NCBI GenBank assembly: GCA_022113835.1
Contig: JAILWY010000011.1
Span: 6,754,501 to 6,818,500, forward strand
Direction of reading: 5' to 3'
Source: Atopsyche davidsoni
Taxonomy: Eukaryota; Arthropoda; Insecta; Trichoptera; Hydrobiosidae
DNA: 64,000 nucleotides
Program-made: the position numbers and the translations under genes
Notes under the pieces: model-generated
Told to the model about the DNA's origin: nothing
Database searches by the model: none
Seen by the model: only the letters and a program-made list of their open reading frames with translations
Part shown: in pieces, positions 24,201 through 35,432 of the stretch
How the letters are laid out: every line of letters begins with the position of its first letter
How positions within the stretch are numbered: the first letter of the stretch is position 1

Positions 24201-24488
24201 AAGTTCTTATGTATCTGTAACAGGGTTTTATTTAGATATAGTACTATGATGAGTATCATTTTGCGTTAACTTCTCAAATATTGGTTGAAACGAAATTTTT
24301 TCATATTTTTGCCTGTTGTTTATTTATTGAATCCATACAACGCAACAATAACAAAAGCCGTAGCTTCTTTGTAATCTCTTTGGTGAATAATGTTTTTTCA
24401 GGTGCGGCACTTGAGCGACTATTGCAAGCAGGTGGGGTCGGAGCCGAACCTGGGGGCGAGCTCAGCGGTGACTGCCGCCTCCAACTGA
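6081..24488 (+). CDS. MTMR3/4: Myotubularin-related phosphoinositide 3-phosphatase (MTMR3/4 type) with FYVE finger
   Basis: Myotubularins of this class remove the 3-phosphate of PI3P and PI(3,5)P2 on endosomes. I joined 23 coding exons with consistent phases: 6081-6263 (uncertain first exon), 11884-12108, 12848-13014, 14602-14797, 14934-15112, 15414-15585, 15970-16157, 16904-17099, 17254-17351, 17592-17679, 17843-18007, 18194-18347, 18646-18751, 18954-19879, 20508-20732, 20966-21140, 21329-21446, 21579-21674, 22261-22449, 23427-23611, 23848-23982, 24102-24198, 24402-24488 (stop TGA 24486-24488). The model is 1449 residues, in the range of vertebrate MTMR3/4 (about 1,200). Order of parts: PH-GRAM, phosphatase with CSDGWDR (Cys476, Arg482), disordered linker, coiled coil, FYVE (about 1318-1385). 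An intact active site makes it an enzyme, not a pseudophosphatase. The family assignment is sure; the 5' end is not (see 10887). Confidence 0.92.
6366..6504. repeat. Inverted-repeat foldback element
   Basis: The left arm begins gtgttgtg and contains gatttgagt...cttcgg. The right arm reads ccgaaacgttggaaaactca and then aatcacaacac. They are diverged inverse copies of one roughly 30-bp end, the left interrupted by 9 extra bases. This suggests a miniature foldback transposon or two inverted copies of one element's tail. Confidence 0.6.
9330..9800. promoter_or_regulatory. GC-rich patch with E-box and E2F-like sites
   Basis: Contains CACGTGA near 9399, a GC-box-like gggcggg, and cgcgccaaaa at 9436-9445, the complement of the E2F consensus TTTTGGCGCG. 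All frames are long and open because of the composition, but none has a start and fitting splice sites. An intronic promoter or enhancer is the simplest reading. Confidence 0.35.
9463..9489 (+). repeat. G-rich tract able to form a G-quadruplex
   Basis: Four or more runs of at least three G, separated by one or two A, within 27 bases. It sits inside the GC-rich patch in the first intron. Confidence 0.7.
10465..10472. promoter_or_regulatory. TATCGATA element (DREF-type site)
   Basis: An exact 8-bp palindrome, the core of the DRE bound by DREF at many insect housekeeping promoters, within the larger ggtatcgatatcc. It is 422 bp before the MATAE start. Its function is inferred. Confidence 0.4.
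10881..10894. promoter_or_regulatory. Palindromic RFX X-box-like site overlapping a start codon
   Basis: GTTGCCATGGCAAC is a perfect 14-bp palindrome that fits the RFX consensus GTNRCC...RGYAAC. The same bases supply the Kozak context and ATG of the MATAE exon, so the match may be coincidence. Confidence 0.35.
10887..10901 (+). CDS. Candidate alternative first coding exon of MTMR (MATAE)
   Basis: A near-ideal Kozak context (ttgccATGG) opens five codons, M-A-T-A-E, ending GAG|gtacgc with a good donor. The phase is 0, so it joins directly to the exon at 11884. With this start the protein would be about 1393 residues. Upstream within 450 bp are an inverted CCAAT box (gattgg, near 10850), a CACGTG E-box near 10785 and a TATCGATA element at 10465, so the stretch looks like a promoter. 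It competes with the exon at 6081; both could be used. Confidence 0.4.
11191..11266 (+). repeat. tRNA-like sequence, possible SINE head or tRNA pseudogene
   Basis: The A-box-like gttggtataattggtaatgc resembles the D arm of tRNA-Asp/Glu/Gly, and ggttcaaattcaaatccc about 45 bases on resembles a B box and T arm with an insertion. The acceptor and T stems do not pair, so it is not a working tRNA. Confidence 0.35.
11884..14797 (+). CDS. MTMR3/4: MTMR exons for the PH-GRAM domain
   Basis: Exons 11884-12108, 12848-13014 and 14602-14797 encode the lipid-binding PH-GRAM module. The first begins with an Ala/Pro-rich leader containing runs of prolines, then reads [18 protein letters not shown], matching the vertebrate 'ANQIFPRKQL' region. 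The second carries the conserved block [11 protein letters not shown]...[18 protein letters not shown]. The third ends the domain and enters the linker to the phosphatase. The intron at 12109-12847 holds a Tigger-like transposon end, and the one at 13015-14601 has nothing I recognise. Confidence 0.85.
12542..12597 (-). mobile_element. Solo end of a Tigger/pogo-like DNA transposon
   Basis: Read on the minus strand it begins TA|CAGTAATACCCCGCG and continues with CG-rich, internally symmetrical sequence. A TA target followed by CAG-starting termini is typical of pogo/Tigger elements. No matching opposite end or transposase is nearby, so it is a fragment. It lies in the MTMR intron 12109-12847. 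Confidence 0.45.
13015..14601 (+). other. MTMR intron without recognisable features
   Basis: An AT-rich intron between the second and third PH-GRAM exons. Apart from short stem-loops such as gaagtgttttgacacttc near 13730 I see nothing in it. Confidence 0.7.
14934..18347 (+). CDS. MTMR3/4: MTMR exons for the catalytic phosphatase domain
   Basis: Eight exons (14934-15112 to 18194-18347) encode the myotubularin phosphatase fold. Landmarks in order: [32 protein letters not shown] followed by [14 protein letters not shown], then the P-loop [11 protein letters not shown] in the exon at 16904-17099, then [14 protein letters not shown] and [18 protein letters not shown]. The nucleophile is Cys476 and the phosphate-binding residue Arg482 in the full model. 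The last exon ends in a His/Pro/Ala-rich low-complexity segment that leaves the domain. All junctions are GT-AG and in phase. Confidence 0.92.
18646..21674 (+). CDS. MTMR3/4: MTMR linker, Cys cluster and coiled-coil exons
   Basis: Exons 18646-18751, 18954-19879, 20508-20732, 20966-21140, 21329-21446 and 21579-21674. They open with [13 protein letters not shown] and [11 protein letters not shown], matching 'KTRSYDNL' and 'RRCSDPSL' in vertebrate MTMR3. The 926-nt exon encodes an Asn/Ser/Asp-rich disordered linker. The exon at 20966 adds a Cys cluster, C-x2-C-x8-C-x4-C (residues 1125-1142), unlike the surrounding linker. The exon at 21579 ([19 protein letters not shown]) is a coiled coil that aligns in position with the vertebrate one before FYVE. 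Confidence 0.85.
20022..20122. repeat. Perfect 39-bp inverted repeat hairpin in an MTMR intron
   Basis: Arms 20022-20060 and 20084-20122 are exact reverse complements over 39 bases with a 23-base loop. The loop contains a further copy of ttcaatgtatga. The lack of any mismatch suggests a recent origin or conversion. It lies in the intron 19880-20507 and would be transcribed with MTMR. Confidence 0.9.
22261..24488 (+). CDS. MTMR3/4: MTMR C-terminal exons with the FYVE zinc finger
   Basis: Exons 22261-22449, 23427-23611, 23848-23982, 24102-24198 and 24402-24488. The first is a 63-codon spacer rich in Ser and Asp. The next two encode a FYVE finger with every landmark: WVPD at its start, CMRC, RKHHCR (the PI3P-binding basic motif), CGRIFCAEC, and RICAEC at its end. 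The tail is Ser/Thr/Pro-rich. FYVE fingers bind PI3P, the substrate of the phosphatase, so this end probably localises or regulates the enzyme. Confidence 0.9.
22450..23426 (+). other. MTMR intron before the FYVE exons
   Basis: An AT-rich intron of 977 bp. If the donor at 22450 is not used, the frame runs 20 more codons to a TGA at 22510, which would end the protein before FYVE. Several AATAAA-like signals follow. Confidence 0.6.
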
Positions 24489-27400
24489 ATTCTCGCGTCC
24501 GCTGCTTATGAGATTCTTCACACCACTGGGCTGCGACACTCTGTGGACCCGTCCTCCGCCACTCCCGTTAAGCAAACCCACAACCGAGCCGAGTCCTCTT
24601 CATTTCGACAGCGGTCTCGCAGCTGCTGACTCGCTGGCTGCGTAGATTACTCTAAGCATTGAATCGAGATATTGTTTGATACTTATTTTATTCAATCAAT
24701 AATTTATATGACCGAATCAAAAATTTTAGACACAGTTTATCCAATTTTTATAAAAGTTCAATGTTTTGATATTGAAAATGGTATTTCAAAATTGCTGACG
24801 TATATTTGAGTGTTGAAGTCGCTTGACTTCGGTAATGTTTAATCTGTTGTTTGGGCGGATTCGTTGTTAGTTTTTCCTGTCAAAAGGATGTGAAGATTCA
24901 CATTTGTCCATTCCGTTCTGGCTTTAACGACGTAGTAAGTCCGCAAGTCTCCAGATGACTGCATGAGCGTGTACATAGTAAGTAAGATCCGTTGTATATT
25001 CGGCAGCGAAGGAAGCTCAGACTAGCGTAGCGTGTAGACGAGAGAAGGAACTGTGATTACCGACGTGTGATGGCTCGCGGCATCTCCAGCGTGTTGCACA
25101 TTATTCACAAACAAGACTCGTTTTCAATTTATATAGTCAAATGGAAATATTCTATAATATTGTTATATTTACACTGTTGTCAGTATTTTTATCGTAACGA
25201 TCGAAATACAACCGACTTACTGCCAAATCGTAAGATATGTCATGAGCTTCGTATCGAGAGCAGCTTTAGTTGTGCGCCAAACCCGCCACTATCTTATTAT
25301 TCTCATTTTTACTGGCTTATCCTTTTTGTTTCACGTTTACTCTTCATCCTTCTGCATATTTTAGCAAAACCTCATCCTCAGACAAATCACTAAGCATACT
25401 TGCAAATTTAAATGAAAGATGTTTAATTACTATTAATTTAATAAAAACAAATATTACTCGAGTATATCAAGTAAATGATATCCTTTGAAAATATAATAAA
25501 GAAAATCAATTTTATAGCCGTTTCATTAATTTAATGATTTGTCTAAGGATTACAGCAGGTGTATTGGAATCTGTAACAGAGTATAGCATATCGATACGTA
25601 TGTGATGCGTGTAATCCCATACTTGCAGACCATGACTTGTCGACGTGCGGGTTTGGGACTCGCCACGTTCACTTGGTCGCTCGGGGGGCCGGCCGCCGCG
25701 AGAGCTGCCAAGCCGACTGTCTCAAATGTTCTTCATTTTCATAAGTAATAAATGCTCATATTGAGTCGTAGAATAACTATTATTGACTATAAATGTTTGA
25801 AGTTTAACATATATATATATTTCGTTTCAAGTTTGTAAATTTCTTTATATATGAGATAAATACATACAATAATGGTGGTATTTTGACATGTGATCGTATC
25901 ATCGAAAATTAATGTGTAGACTACAGAGTGTATATTTGAAAAAATATTTTATTAACATTTGTCGAGTGTAAACTAAATTATTTGTTTGAATGTTTCATAT
26001 TGACTCTGACACACATTTGTTTCCTTGGTAATCTCTTGCAATTGCACTAGAAATGACCGTAGCTACCTGTGAACTTACCGACGCCTTTGACCTGCCCTGG
26101 ACGCATTGCGATAACTTTTATTTTATCGACGGTAGTTTTAAAAAAAAATCACTATCAAATTGCCGTCGATCTTTGTTTTGTACTATTTAAATTCTTCATG
26201 GTCGACCCTGTCCCGCCAGAGCGGACTTGGCAAAATGAATACAAACCCTCGATAAAGACGTGGCCTCTTTGTTTGCAATGTCGCTGGTGCAGTGTTGAAC
26301 GGTCGGTATCCGTATTGCAAGTCTTCAAGCCGATGTATCCTTTTGAGAGTCTGTGCCTTCATTTAGGGGGTCCGCTTTTCTTGTATATTTTATTATTTTT
26401 AATTATTGTATATTTACTTTTAAAATTAATCAATGTGTATATTTGGCATGATAGAAAATTTTTATGTATATTTATTTTTACGCACTTACAATTTATTCGG
26501 ACAGTGCTTCTGATGTGACGTACCTACTTAATGACAATTCCATCAACTTTGTTATATCTTCTTTCGATACTTTATTGTGACAACGTTTTAAATACTTATT
26601 TGATTTTTATAATGAAAAGTTGCCGAATGCTTCGATCCGATCGAACAAGATGCCGACCGGTGCATAATTTTTAACTTATTTCTATTAATTTATACGCTAA
26701 AATATTTTTTAATCAAATGAGTAGCAAAAATGTATGAAAATTTTGATTAAGGACTTTCGGAATTACGACTGACTCTTCTCAGAATCAAATATCTATCTGA
26801 GGAATGTAAATATGAAAAAGCAGTTAAAAAAATCTACTTAAAAGCATTGAATGAAGTAATGAATTAAGTATGAAGTTGAAAAGAAAGTTTAGGTGTATAT
26901 ATTTTTTCTATATTTTTTTCTTTTTCTGCTTGTTTTGTATTAGTAGAATCACAGAGAAGCCAGATAATTTATTAAAAGTTAAAGGTTTTGATATGTAATA
27001 ATTTGCTTTATGTACTTTTGTAATTGTTTATCATCAACTCGGAATGGAGTTAGTCGAGCCTCGCTGTTGAGGTTTGTTTGTTTGCAGACGTAGATCCTCA
27101 CTCTCGGTTGACATATTGCATATAAATAAATTTATTTATAAAATATATATACATATGTGTTTGAATATGCCTATATTTAAATAATATATGTACATAATAC
27201 CTATGTATATACATTGTCGTCTCCTGCTACGGCGAGGAGAGGGACATTTTGAATGGATAATAAATGATGTTATTTCGATAACTAAGATAAAAAAAAAACT
27301 TGTTTGGCTATAATGATTTCCACTTTTTTAATTTCTTAGATAAATCGATTGAAAGAGTCAAGTTCGAATTAGTTATTGTTGTGTGAATATTTACAGATGC

Positions 27401-30400
27401 AAGGGATAACAAAACAAACCAATGAATACTAAAAACAAACAATATATTTAAAAGTTTTTTTTTTTTATATTTGAATAAAACAAGAGAACCCGAGCTTTTG
27501 TCCAGTTCGTATAATAAAATTTGGGTTTAAATAAAAAAATTAAACAAAAAAACAATTTGTTGCGTCTAAAATGAAACGTCCGCTCTAAAGACACTCGCTT
27601 TGCACGACACGTCGTCCTTCCTGATATGATTTCAGATATTTTACATAACAAGCATTGCTGATTCTGTGCAGTATGTAAAAAGTAATAAAAATACATTAAC
27701 TTCGAAGCCCCAGAATCAACAACAATGTATCACGTATTGACACCCTTTCCAGTAGGAAGCTATTAAAAATTATTTATTTCACAAGAGAACCACGCTGAGA
27801 CAAAGGCACTTGCGGGGATGCATCTGAGACGCCTGGCTATCGTCACAACCACCCCCACCGCTGCCGGTCATGATCCTGAAGAATAAACTTTGTAATGAAT
27901 CCAAATCATCAAATCAGCAAAACCCTCTTAAAGACGTAAAACATAATCCTTGGTTCTTTTTTTACTGGATGTGCCAAGAAATAAAGATGAAAAGAATATT
28001 TATTAGAAAGTTTTTTCAGTGCCTTCTTAAAATGGTTCTCTTATAAAAAATTACACTCTCACAGACTGTCCTCATGTCTAAAGGGGTCATTAATAGAATA
28101 TTTCACGTAAACTAATCAAATATACCAATTATCTTGAAACACCTTGCATCGTTATGCTGAGATTATCTTATCCTTCAATAGCAAAATGGAACAGCACGAT
28201 GAGTGAGAGCGCCTACAGCTCTACCACATAATATCAGAAATTTCGACAGTTGATTAAACAAAGCAATGCAAAGCCGGAAAGATCTGGGACCAAATGGAAA
28301 ACGGTAAGATTTATTTAACACACCAAAGGCAAGGAATCGAACCCGTCGATGACAGTTTTTTTTTTTTTTTGACGAACCTGTAGAACTTGTTAAGCGTTAA
28401 CCTAAGCTGTATTGAGAAATGGAAATGTACATTAAATCATTAAAACAGAAAAATGTTCCCATGCTCTAAGCTCAAGCGAACTGAATAACTAACTTGCTCT
28501 ACACATTTTACTTATGTAAAAATTTCCAATCACCTAACGAAGATCTGTACCCTGAATTATGAAGTGTGTTAAATATTTCACGTAATTGAAACCCAAAAAT
28601 GTAAACATTTCATAAAACTTTCTAAAAATATCACTTTAAAATAATCAATTAAGTAATTATCATTTAATCTGTAATCACCCTTATTATGCGAGACTCTTTA
28701 CTTTATTAACGTACCTTGGGATTTTCTATGGCCTTTCAAACAATATTTCAACCAATTTTAATCTTTTCACACATCCCGGTCTCGGTGTTTCGAATAAAAA
28801 AAATAATAATTAAACAAGAACGTCGATTGAAGACGTTACACACAAAATATTAACAGAGTATCACACGGTACACGGACATAATTATCAACATTTTCAATTC
28901 AATAGCTGTGACAATTAAGATTTACAAGCCAAAAATATTAAATTCTAACAATTGCTCTCCGATAAATCGATACAAATTACGTCATCGGTTTAGAAGGATA
29001 GGGAGCCTCCAAGTTCTCGGCCTGAAGTGCGTGGCACTAATTACTGAAATAGCAAGTCAATCGATCATGAAACTCTCGATTTGATTTCTATCTACATGTA
29101 ATTTTTTTTACAATATACACGAGCCAATTGGCTTATCCAGAACGGCTTATGTTTTAAATACTTTCATCGCCTCTGGTGTATAAAAATCTTAGTAGGTATA
29201 AGCTGATTTATTGATGCGTTGATTAAGCATTTGAAACCGGGATGTACAGAAAAGACGTGGATATTTTGAAATAATTAAACATAAGTTGAAGCTCTTTCTT
29301 AAAACAAACAAATCTTATTGTAATTAAAATAATTACATACATTTTTCCTTTTGTAGGGAATAATTTCATCTGCACTCTCTTAAATAACTAGGGGGACACC
29401 TATCACCACACCAATATTATATCATTTAGTTTATTGAAAAATCATACGAAACTCAACGTCAAGAAGTCGTAAAGCGAGCTCCAAATTGTACCAACCGAGA
29501 TCTCGCAGCGACAACTTTACAACTGCACCGACATCAGCATTGTGTACAGCCGCACCTTTCAGACGTGGGATGTTCAATTCTGTTTTGCATTAAATTAAAT
29601 CAAATCAACAAAAAAAATCCGATTTGTTAGGTTTACTAAAATATTGCGGCTACGATGCCTCAACGGCGATCGTATAATAATCTTAACATTCTTTTATTTC
29701 CAAGAGACAGTGCACAGCCATGGCAGGCATTTAAAGTGAATGCAAAAGCTAGCGTTATACTTAACATATTTACAAGTGTGGGTACACGCACACGTGCGTG
29801 CGTGTGGCAGTGACATCACAAACGGATGCATCGTCTACATATCTCAATGTTGATTCCTCATTCATTCTCCATACGATTCCTCATGAGTTATGTATGACAC
29901 GACATGCAACACTACACTGGTTGATTCTCAAACTATTTAATTACGACGCCTCAATATGCTGTACACCAGGGCTGCTCAACTTTCTTGTGCAACAGAATCG
30001 ACATCTATTCGTAATCTATTGGCGAGTTACAAATCATAAAATAAGTATTATTTTTTCAAAGATCTGACAACAAAAAATCTTCCCTGTAAAAAAAAAGTTC
30101 CCACGTTTTGGCATTGCTGGTGGGTTTATTTTCTTTGGTATAAGGCGTACCTGTTGTTTGCGTCATCATTCCTTGAGAATGGCATCAATACATTAAATTC
30201 AATACGTCAATACTAAAAAAAACTAGTTTATTGACAATGGAAACCAACGCTATTGTTATTATGAAAATTACTCTAACATGGATAATTTATGGATTCTAGA
30301 TTTCACGTTAGCTTGCGCAATCAATGCGCACACGTTTGTTCAATCTGCAAGCTTTATTGAATGAATAAAATAACAAACTAACACAGGGTAACAATAAAGT

Positions 30401-31905
30401 ACCAGCAGCTAAATATGTAGAAACATAATCTGGTATTCAAAAAATATTCAGATTGGTATGATGGTCGCACACTAGGACGGTTTTAGGGAATCACACCGGT
30501 GTGACGATTGCAGTTAACAAGTAACGAGCACGCAGAAATCAACTGGCGAGACAGCCCTGTTGGAAGCGTTTAAAAAAAAAACCTAATATAATTCATAATA
30601 CTTTGAACCAGTGGTAAGTTATCTTGACAACGAGGTTACTGACTCACGACTTCACACAGGCACGCCACATCGTGGTCATTCAATGTGATGTATTGAATAC
30701 ATTACAGATTCAAAGATAACCATGCCGGTCGACATGTTGCTTATGTAAAACCAAATATGTTTTGGTTGAAAAATGTGATATGGTCAATACAGTTTATATT
30801 GATATAATTATCAAAACACAAATACTATGAAAAAATATATATCATTAAAATCCTTTGAGAATTAAACTCGTTTCAGAAGCAAGAAATCAATTGAATAATT
30901 AAATATAATGATATATATTTATCCTTATTTTTAAGATATCAGTATTTTTTCTCTCATGCTTGTTTTACAGACGCAAGTGTATATCCAGGCAATCGTACAT
31001 TGTTGAAAGTTCACCAAATACAAGAACTGCAACAATGTCATACATACTCGTCCATCTCCGGCTTTAAACCCGTCCTGCCTTCGTACCGACAATATGAATT
31101 TCATAAATATAACATTTTGAACATTCATGCGATACAGTAATTATTTAAATAGGCTATATCTTTATAAAAATACCAAAGAAACCATAGATGCTGTCAACGG
31201 CCATGTGAGTCGCTTTTCAATGACACGTGTAGAGAACCAAGACGGCCGTGGTGATCACTGGAAGTGTGTAAACACTCGTTCTGTGCTAATTTACTAACAT
31301 ATACGCTAATTACAAGTGAGTTGCTTTAATCTGAGGGTTATAAATCATTTTGAACTACGATGCTTACCCATTTACACCAGCTGCTTTTGACCGAGTGCCA
31401 CTTTTCTGGGGTCTTTCAACAAAGCTACTAAAAAAATACCCATCTTTCATTGTCTCCAATGTGGCACTATTTTCATAGCCAATGTTAAAATATAAAAAGG
31501 TAGTTGGCTCGTGAAAGTTCAACCAAATTGTTTCTCTACCCGAGTCATGTATGAGCGTGTTTACGTTATGCAGGATGTAATCAGACAGAAGCGTGAACAC
31601 TAAATGACAGTTTATGTTGCTGAAGATCATCCTTTTACATCTTATAAGATTAAACACAATGTGTAACTTAATGAAATTTAAATATTCATTATTTTTGTGA
31701 AGAAGTCATTCTATATAAACCAATATTAGTTTGAATAGACGACAATAACAAAAAGCAATATAAACTGTTATGAATTGTCATGCTTCAGATGATAACGATT
31801 GAGTATGAAAGGTCTTATTTAATTGAATTGTGTACACAGGTATTATACAACACTCACACGCGGAGAATCAATAGAGAATGAGTAGTGCTTCACGGACCAG
31901 GCACG
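24489..31905. other. Convergent region between MTMR and TBC1D22 (probable 3' UTRs)
   Basis: A 7.4-kb AT-rich stretch with no convincing gene. Polyadenylation signals for MTMR occur at 25440-25445 and 25495-25500, and more lie further on. For TBC1D22 (minus strand), ATTAAA lies at 31818-31823 and AATAAA near 30351. Two minus-strand terminal-exon-like pieces, at 27779-27875 and 29431-29579, are described as findings. A 149-codon frame at 26069-26518 lacks an ATG start and recognisable content. Confidence 0.6.
25440..25445 (+). terminator. Candidate MTMR polyadenylation signal
   Basis: The first canonical AATAAA I find after the MTMR stop, about 950 bp downstream. A second lies at 25495. Which one is used cannot be told from sequence. 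Confidence 0.35.
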
Positions 31906-34801
31906 TCATCTCGAGCTGGAGTTCTGCAGCAGGTTCTCCGGGCTCTGGAGGTGGTTCGGGGCGTCTGCAAAAGCAAACTTCAAACGGTACGCCTCGGCGA
32001 CCAGCACCCCGATGTCAGAGTCTTGCCAGCTATGCGTGGGAACATTTTGCAAGAGAATCATCAATCCTTGGAAGTCCTTTTCTTCGAGGAGCTTGTCCCT
32101 CCAGTGGAGGAGGAAGGCGGCGCATACATAGAGTTGGAATGTGGCAAAGCCATCTGATTCGGCGAGGTAAGTGTCCCACAGGCGGATGGTGCATGGCAGA
32201 GGAAGCTCTCTGGTCAACAGATTGTTCATCCATCGGAATGAGAATTGCAGGTAGTCGACTCCGTGTGTCTGAAGATGGACATGAAGCGGGAGATCAATTC
32301 TCCGTATCAATTCCTTTAGCTGATTAACCTAGAAAAAATATTCATATCTGTAGATGAAATTGGTGTTGGTTTATTAACAGGGAAGTACGGCAGTTTACTC
32401 TTGACTTAAAATTTATCGGATTAATCCACTTCCCAAACTGATGGAACTGACTGGGCAAAGCCTGTTGTTTTGGTCGAAGACAATTTGTATTGATATAGCA
32501 TGCGTCAACACAAATTGTATAAAAAATGACAGGTTTTTATGTGAATTTATATACCTTATGTTGTATCCCCAACTGAGCAAAAATATAGTTATCTTGAATA
32601 CTATCCAAGAACTTTGAAAGGCACCAGAATGAATCGGCTTCGATCACTTGCTGCTGCTGTTCCGTTAGCGTGTCCACCTGCCAATTGTCCAAATCCTCTC
32701 CAATGGGAACCACTTCTTGGAGGAAGACCATAAAGAACGGTGTGACCAGATCATTGATGCCTTGCACGTAGCCGGATGCAGGATGCCTGATCGCCCAGAT
32801 GTATAGAATCCGCTCAAACATCATCTGCACCGTGGTCTGCTGAAAGAGAGCCACGAGCGGACTCATCCTGGGTATGTCGATATGTATTTGTCGATACGTC
32901 TCATCGTCTCGCTCGGCTTCATAGTACTGCTTGACGAGGTGCCAGTAGTCCAGACGCTTCCGCTCCAAGACTTCTTGTCTTCGTTCCGCATTTGCTGGGA
33001 GATATCCCGAAAGAAGTCTCCAGGTCACAGCTCTGATCTTGAAATGTAAATAACGAAAATGTTTAATATACCTCAAGATTTTATTTAGAAGGCTCGAGGG
33101 ATCAAAAATTAATAAATATACATAGTAACACATCATTCTAAAGACTTTTTGGGATATCTAGATAGTGCGGGATGAAGATTTTTATTAAAGTCACATTGAC
33201 GGAGGTAGTTGAAGTCATTTTACCTTTCCATCAGCAATATACTATGATTTTATCACTGACAAAGTGAAGAAATTTTTTAAATTATTACAATTTTAATAAT
33301 TTGTGATAATATTACTTGCCTCTAAGAACCATTAACCCATTACCAAAGATTGTTGGGAAAAAGCGATTGTCATAAAAGTTTATCATTAGCACATAATAAA
33401 CCTACTTCTTCTGCATAAAATAACAAGCTATTGGCAAATTTATCAGTATGGAAATCATTTTGCAACATTAATTTACTTGTACGTGGAGTTAAGCCAAAGA
33501 GACCAGAATTTATTTCATTTCAAAATTGTACATTTTATTTCAGTAGTGACCATTGCTACAAATTTACAATGAGATGTTCTAACGGAAAGATACACGGATC
33601 ATGAAAATGATCCTCTCCTATTTATTTGTCCTATAATATTCTTTAAAATATTTAATCCCATACAAGTTAAACATTATTTAATTGTGCTCATTGCTTTGAG
33701 CTAGTAGCTAGAAATCTAAACCTAAATTACTGATAAAAATGTTCTGTCCTCTGCTTGTGCAACAGCACATGTCTGTTATAAAGAGAAAAGAAGTATTTTT
33801 ACTTCAGCTTTCAATTGGAAGGTCGTACACATTGGAGGGTAATTTATTATTAAAGCATGAAAATACCAGATTTTAAATATCATAAATAGTTTACTGACAA
33901 CTGGAACTACAGAAGGCCATGAGTCAACAAGGAAAGAATATATTTTTTATGTGTCACACATTACAACTGTTTTCTGCCAACATTTATGTAAAATCAAAAT
34001 AAACATACTTGTATAGACCAGAGTACACAGGAGCGCTCTATACACCTTAAAAATTCTACGGACACACGTGCATCAGAAGCAGTGATTATATTAAGCTATG
34101 TTAAATACCACCTAAAGCAAGGAAAACATTTTTTTGTTCCTTTCAATGTCGTAACAATAAAATTATTGTTTTAAAAAGTACAAAGGAAGCAGACTGTGAT
34201 AAATTATGAATGTTGCAACATCTACCTTGACGGGAACTCCAGACCAGCACAGCTGCTTCAACTCATTCAGGTCCAGCACTTCACTCTCTCTCAACTGATT
34301 AAACCTTTCTAACTTTGATTCGTAATTCTCCTCCTTTGCAGCGAGTGTCGGGAAGCGCACGGGTCTAGGACGACCAGGGTAATGCCTCAGAGGAGCACTG
34401 GGAGACAGCGGAGGATTGCTGCGACTGGGGGAAACCACCTTCGGTTTTTCAACAGTAGAAACTTTGACATTAGCCGCTTCGGTTTTAGCGGCGGCCTCAC
34501 TTTTCACCGAATTTGTCTTTGTTTCACTTCTATGAGTGTTGATCACGTTGAAGGCGGCAGATAGCGATATAACTTTGGAGATCTTCGTATTGGCCATGCC
34601 GGATACGATATCATCGTCTCCCGCGTCCCAGGCGTCGTTCACCGACTCCTGGAAGTCTTGAAATGACGATGAGCTCGACATAACCTTTCCGAGGCGACCT
34701 TCTTTTCGGGGGCTCAGTCTTCCGGGCACTGCGCGATTATTTTTTTTCCAAAAAGAGTTTTTCTGGTACTGATCATAATTTTCTCCAAGTTTTCCCTCCA
34801 T
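31906..34801 (-). CDS. TBC1D22: TBC1 domain family member 22 (Rab GTPase-activating protein)
   Basis: Three coding exons on the minus strand: 34226-34801, 32555-33037 and 31906-32328, giving 493 residues, close to vertebrate TBC1D22A/B. Residues 1-170 are a Ser-rich, probably disordered N-terminus with the conserved phrase LRHYPGRPRPVRFPTL. The TBC domain follows, beginning near LCWSGVPVKIRAVTWRLLSGYLP. Both catalytic fingers are present: IHIDIPR (Arg249) and GYVQG (Gln284), so it should stimulate GTP hydrolysis by a Rab. The conserved end FADAPNH is followed by a short extra tail, then TGA. The gene lies head-to-head with POP4, and its 1.2-kb intron at 33038-34225 holds nothing I recognise. 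Confidence 0.95.
33038..34225 (-). other. TBC1D22 intron 1
   Basis: An AT-rich intron of 1188 bp without recognisable elements. Confidence 0.7.
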
Positions 34802-35432
34802 AACAGACGCGCTCCATGAGGTGAGCTGCCTGAGCGAGCGGAGGTCAGAACATTTTCCTATCAGAATTCAGCCCAGTAATTCAGACTCTGGTGACCTGTC
34901 ACAAGCGCAAAACAATGAGCATAACTAAATTTTAACTGACTTAAGACTAAATTGTCTATGGACAACAATCGTGAGATTCTTGCATATTTAATATGACGGC
35001 AATGGGTAATTATGGTACATTACGTTATGTATTTTTAATTACAAGTTATCGAAGAACATTAATTAAACTTGATGTTTTAAAAAACAATAGCATAACTTGC
35101 GTACTGATTTTTTTGAACTTATTTAAATTGTATGCATAAAGCTTATAAGAAAATTTAGCAATAAAAAAATAAGCTGATCTGAATTCATAAAAAAAAATTT
35201 TATGGTTAAAATTTTTATTTAAGTCATAAAAAATAATTCATATAGAAAAATCTAATCTATGAGCTAGTGAACAGATAAATAATAATATTAATATTATTAT
35301 AATATTGTTTATATATTCTGCAGTGTTTATGCTTAACAGTTTATATTGTCTATTGCCCACGTCAGATATTTTGACAGAGCGCGCGTGTATATTTTTTAAT
35401 TTATAAAAACTGTGTTAAAATCTTTATTTATA
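34802..35432. promoter_or_regulatory. Divergent promoter region between TBC1D22 and POP4
   Basis: The two start codons point away from each other and are 631 bp apart. The sequence is AT-rich, with a short gagcgcgcgtg patch about 60 bp before POP4. No canonical TATA/Inr pair stands out. A shared bidirectional promoter is inferred from spacing. Confidence 0.5.

Noticed and set aside
25590..25600. Second TATCGATA (DRE) motif
   Set aside because: It lies downstream of MTMR in probable 3' UTR, not near a likely promoter, so I do not call it regulatory.
26069..26518. 149-codon open frame on the + strand
   Set aside because: It begins at GTG, not ATG; composition is AT-rich with hydrophobic runs from low complexity; no domain and no splice support. 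It lies in the probable MTMR 3' UTR.
28320..28350. Exact B-box-like sequence on the minus strand (ggttcgattcc)
   Set aside because: No A box at the right distance and the T stem does not pair; too little for a tRNA or SINE call.
32485..32520. 9-bp inverted repeat acaatttgt/acaaattgt between TBC1D22 exons
   Set aside because: Short AT-rich arms of this length are expected by chance in this sequence.
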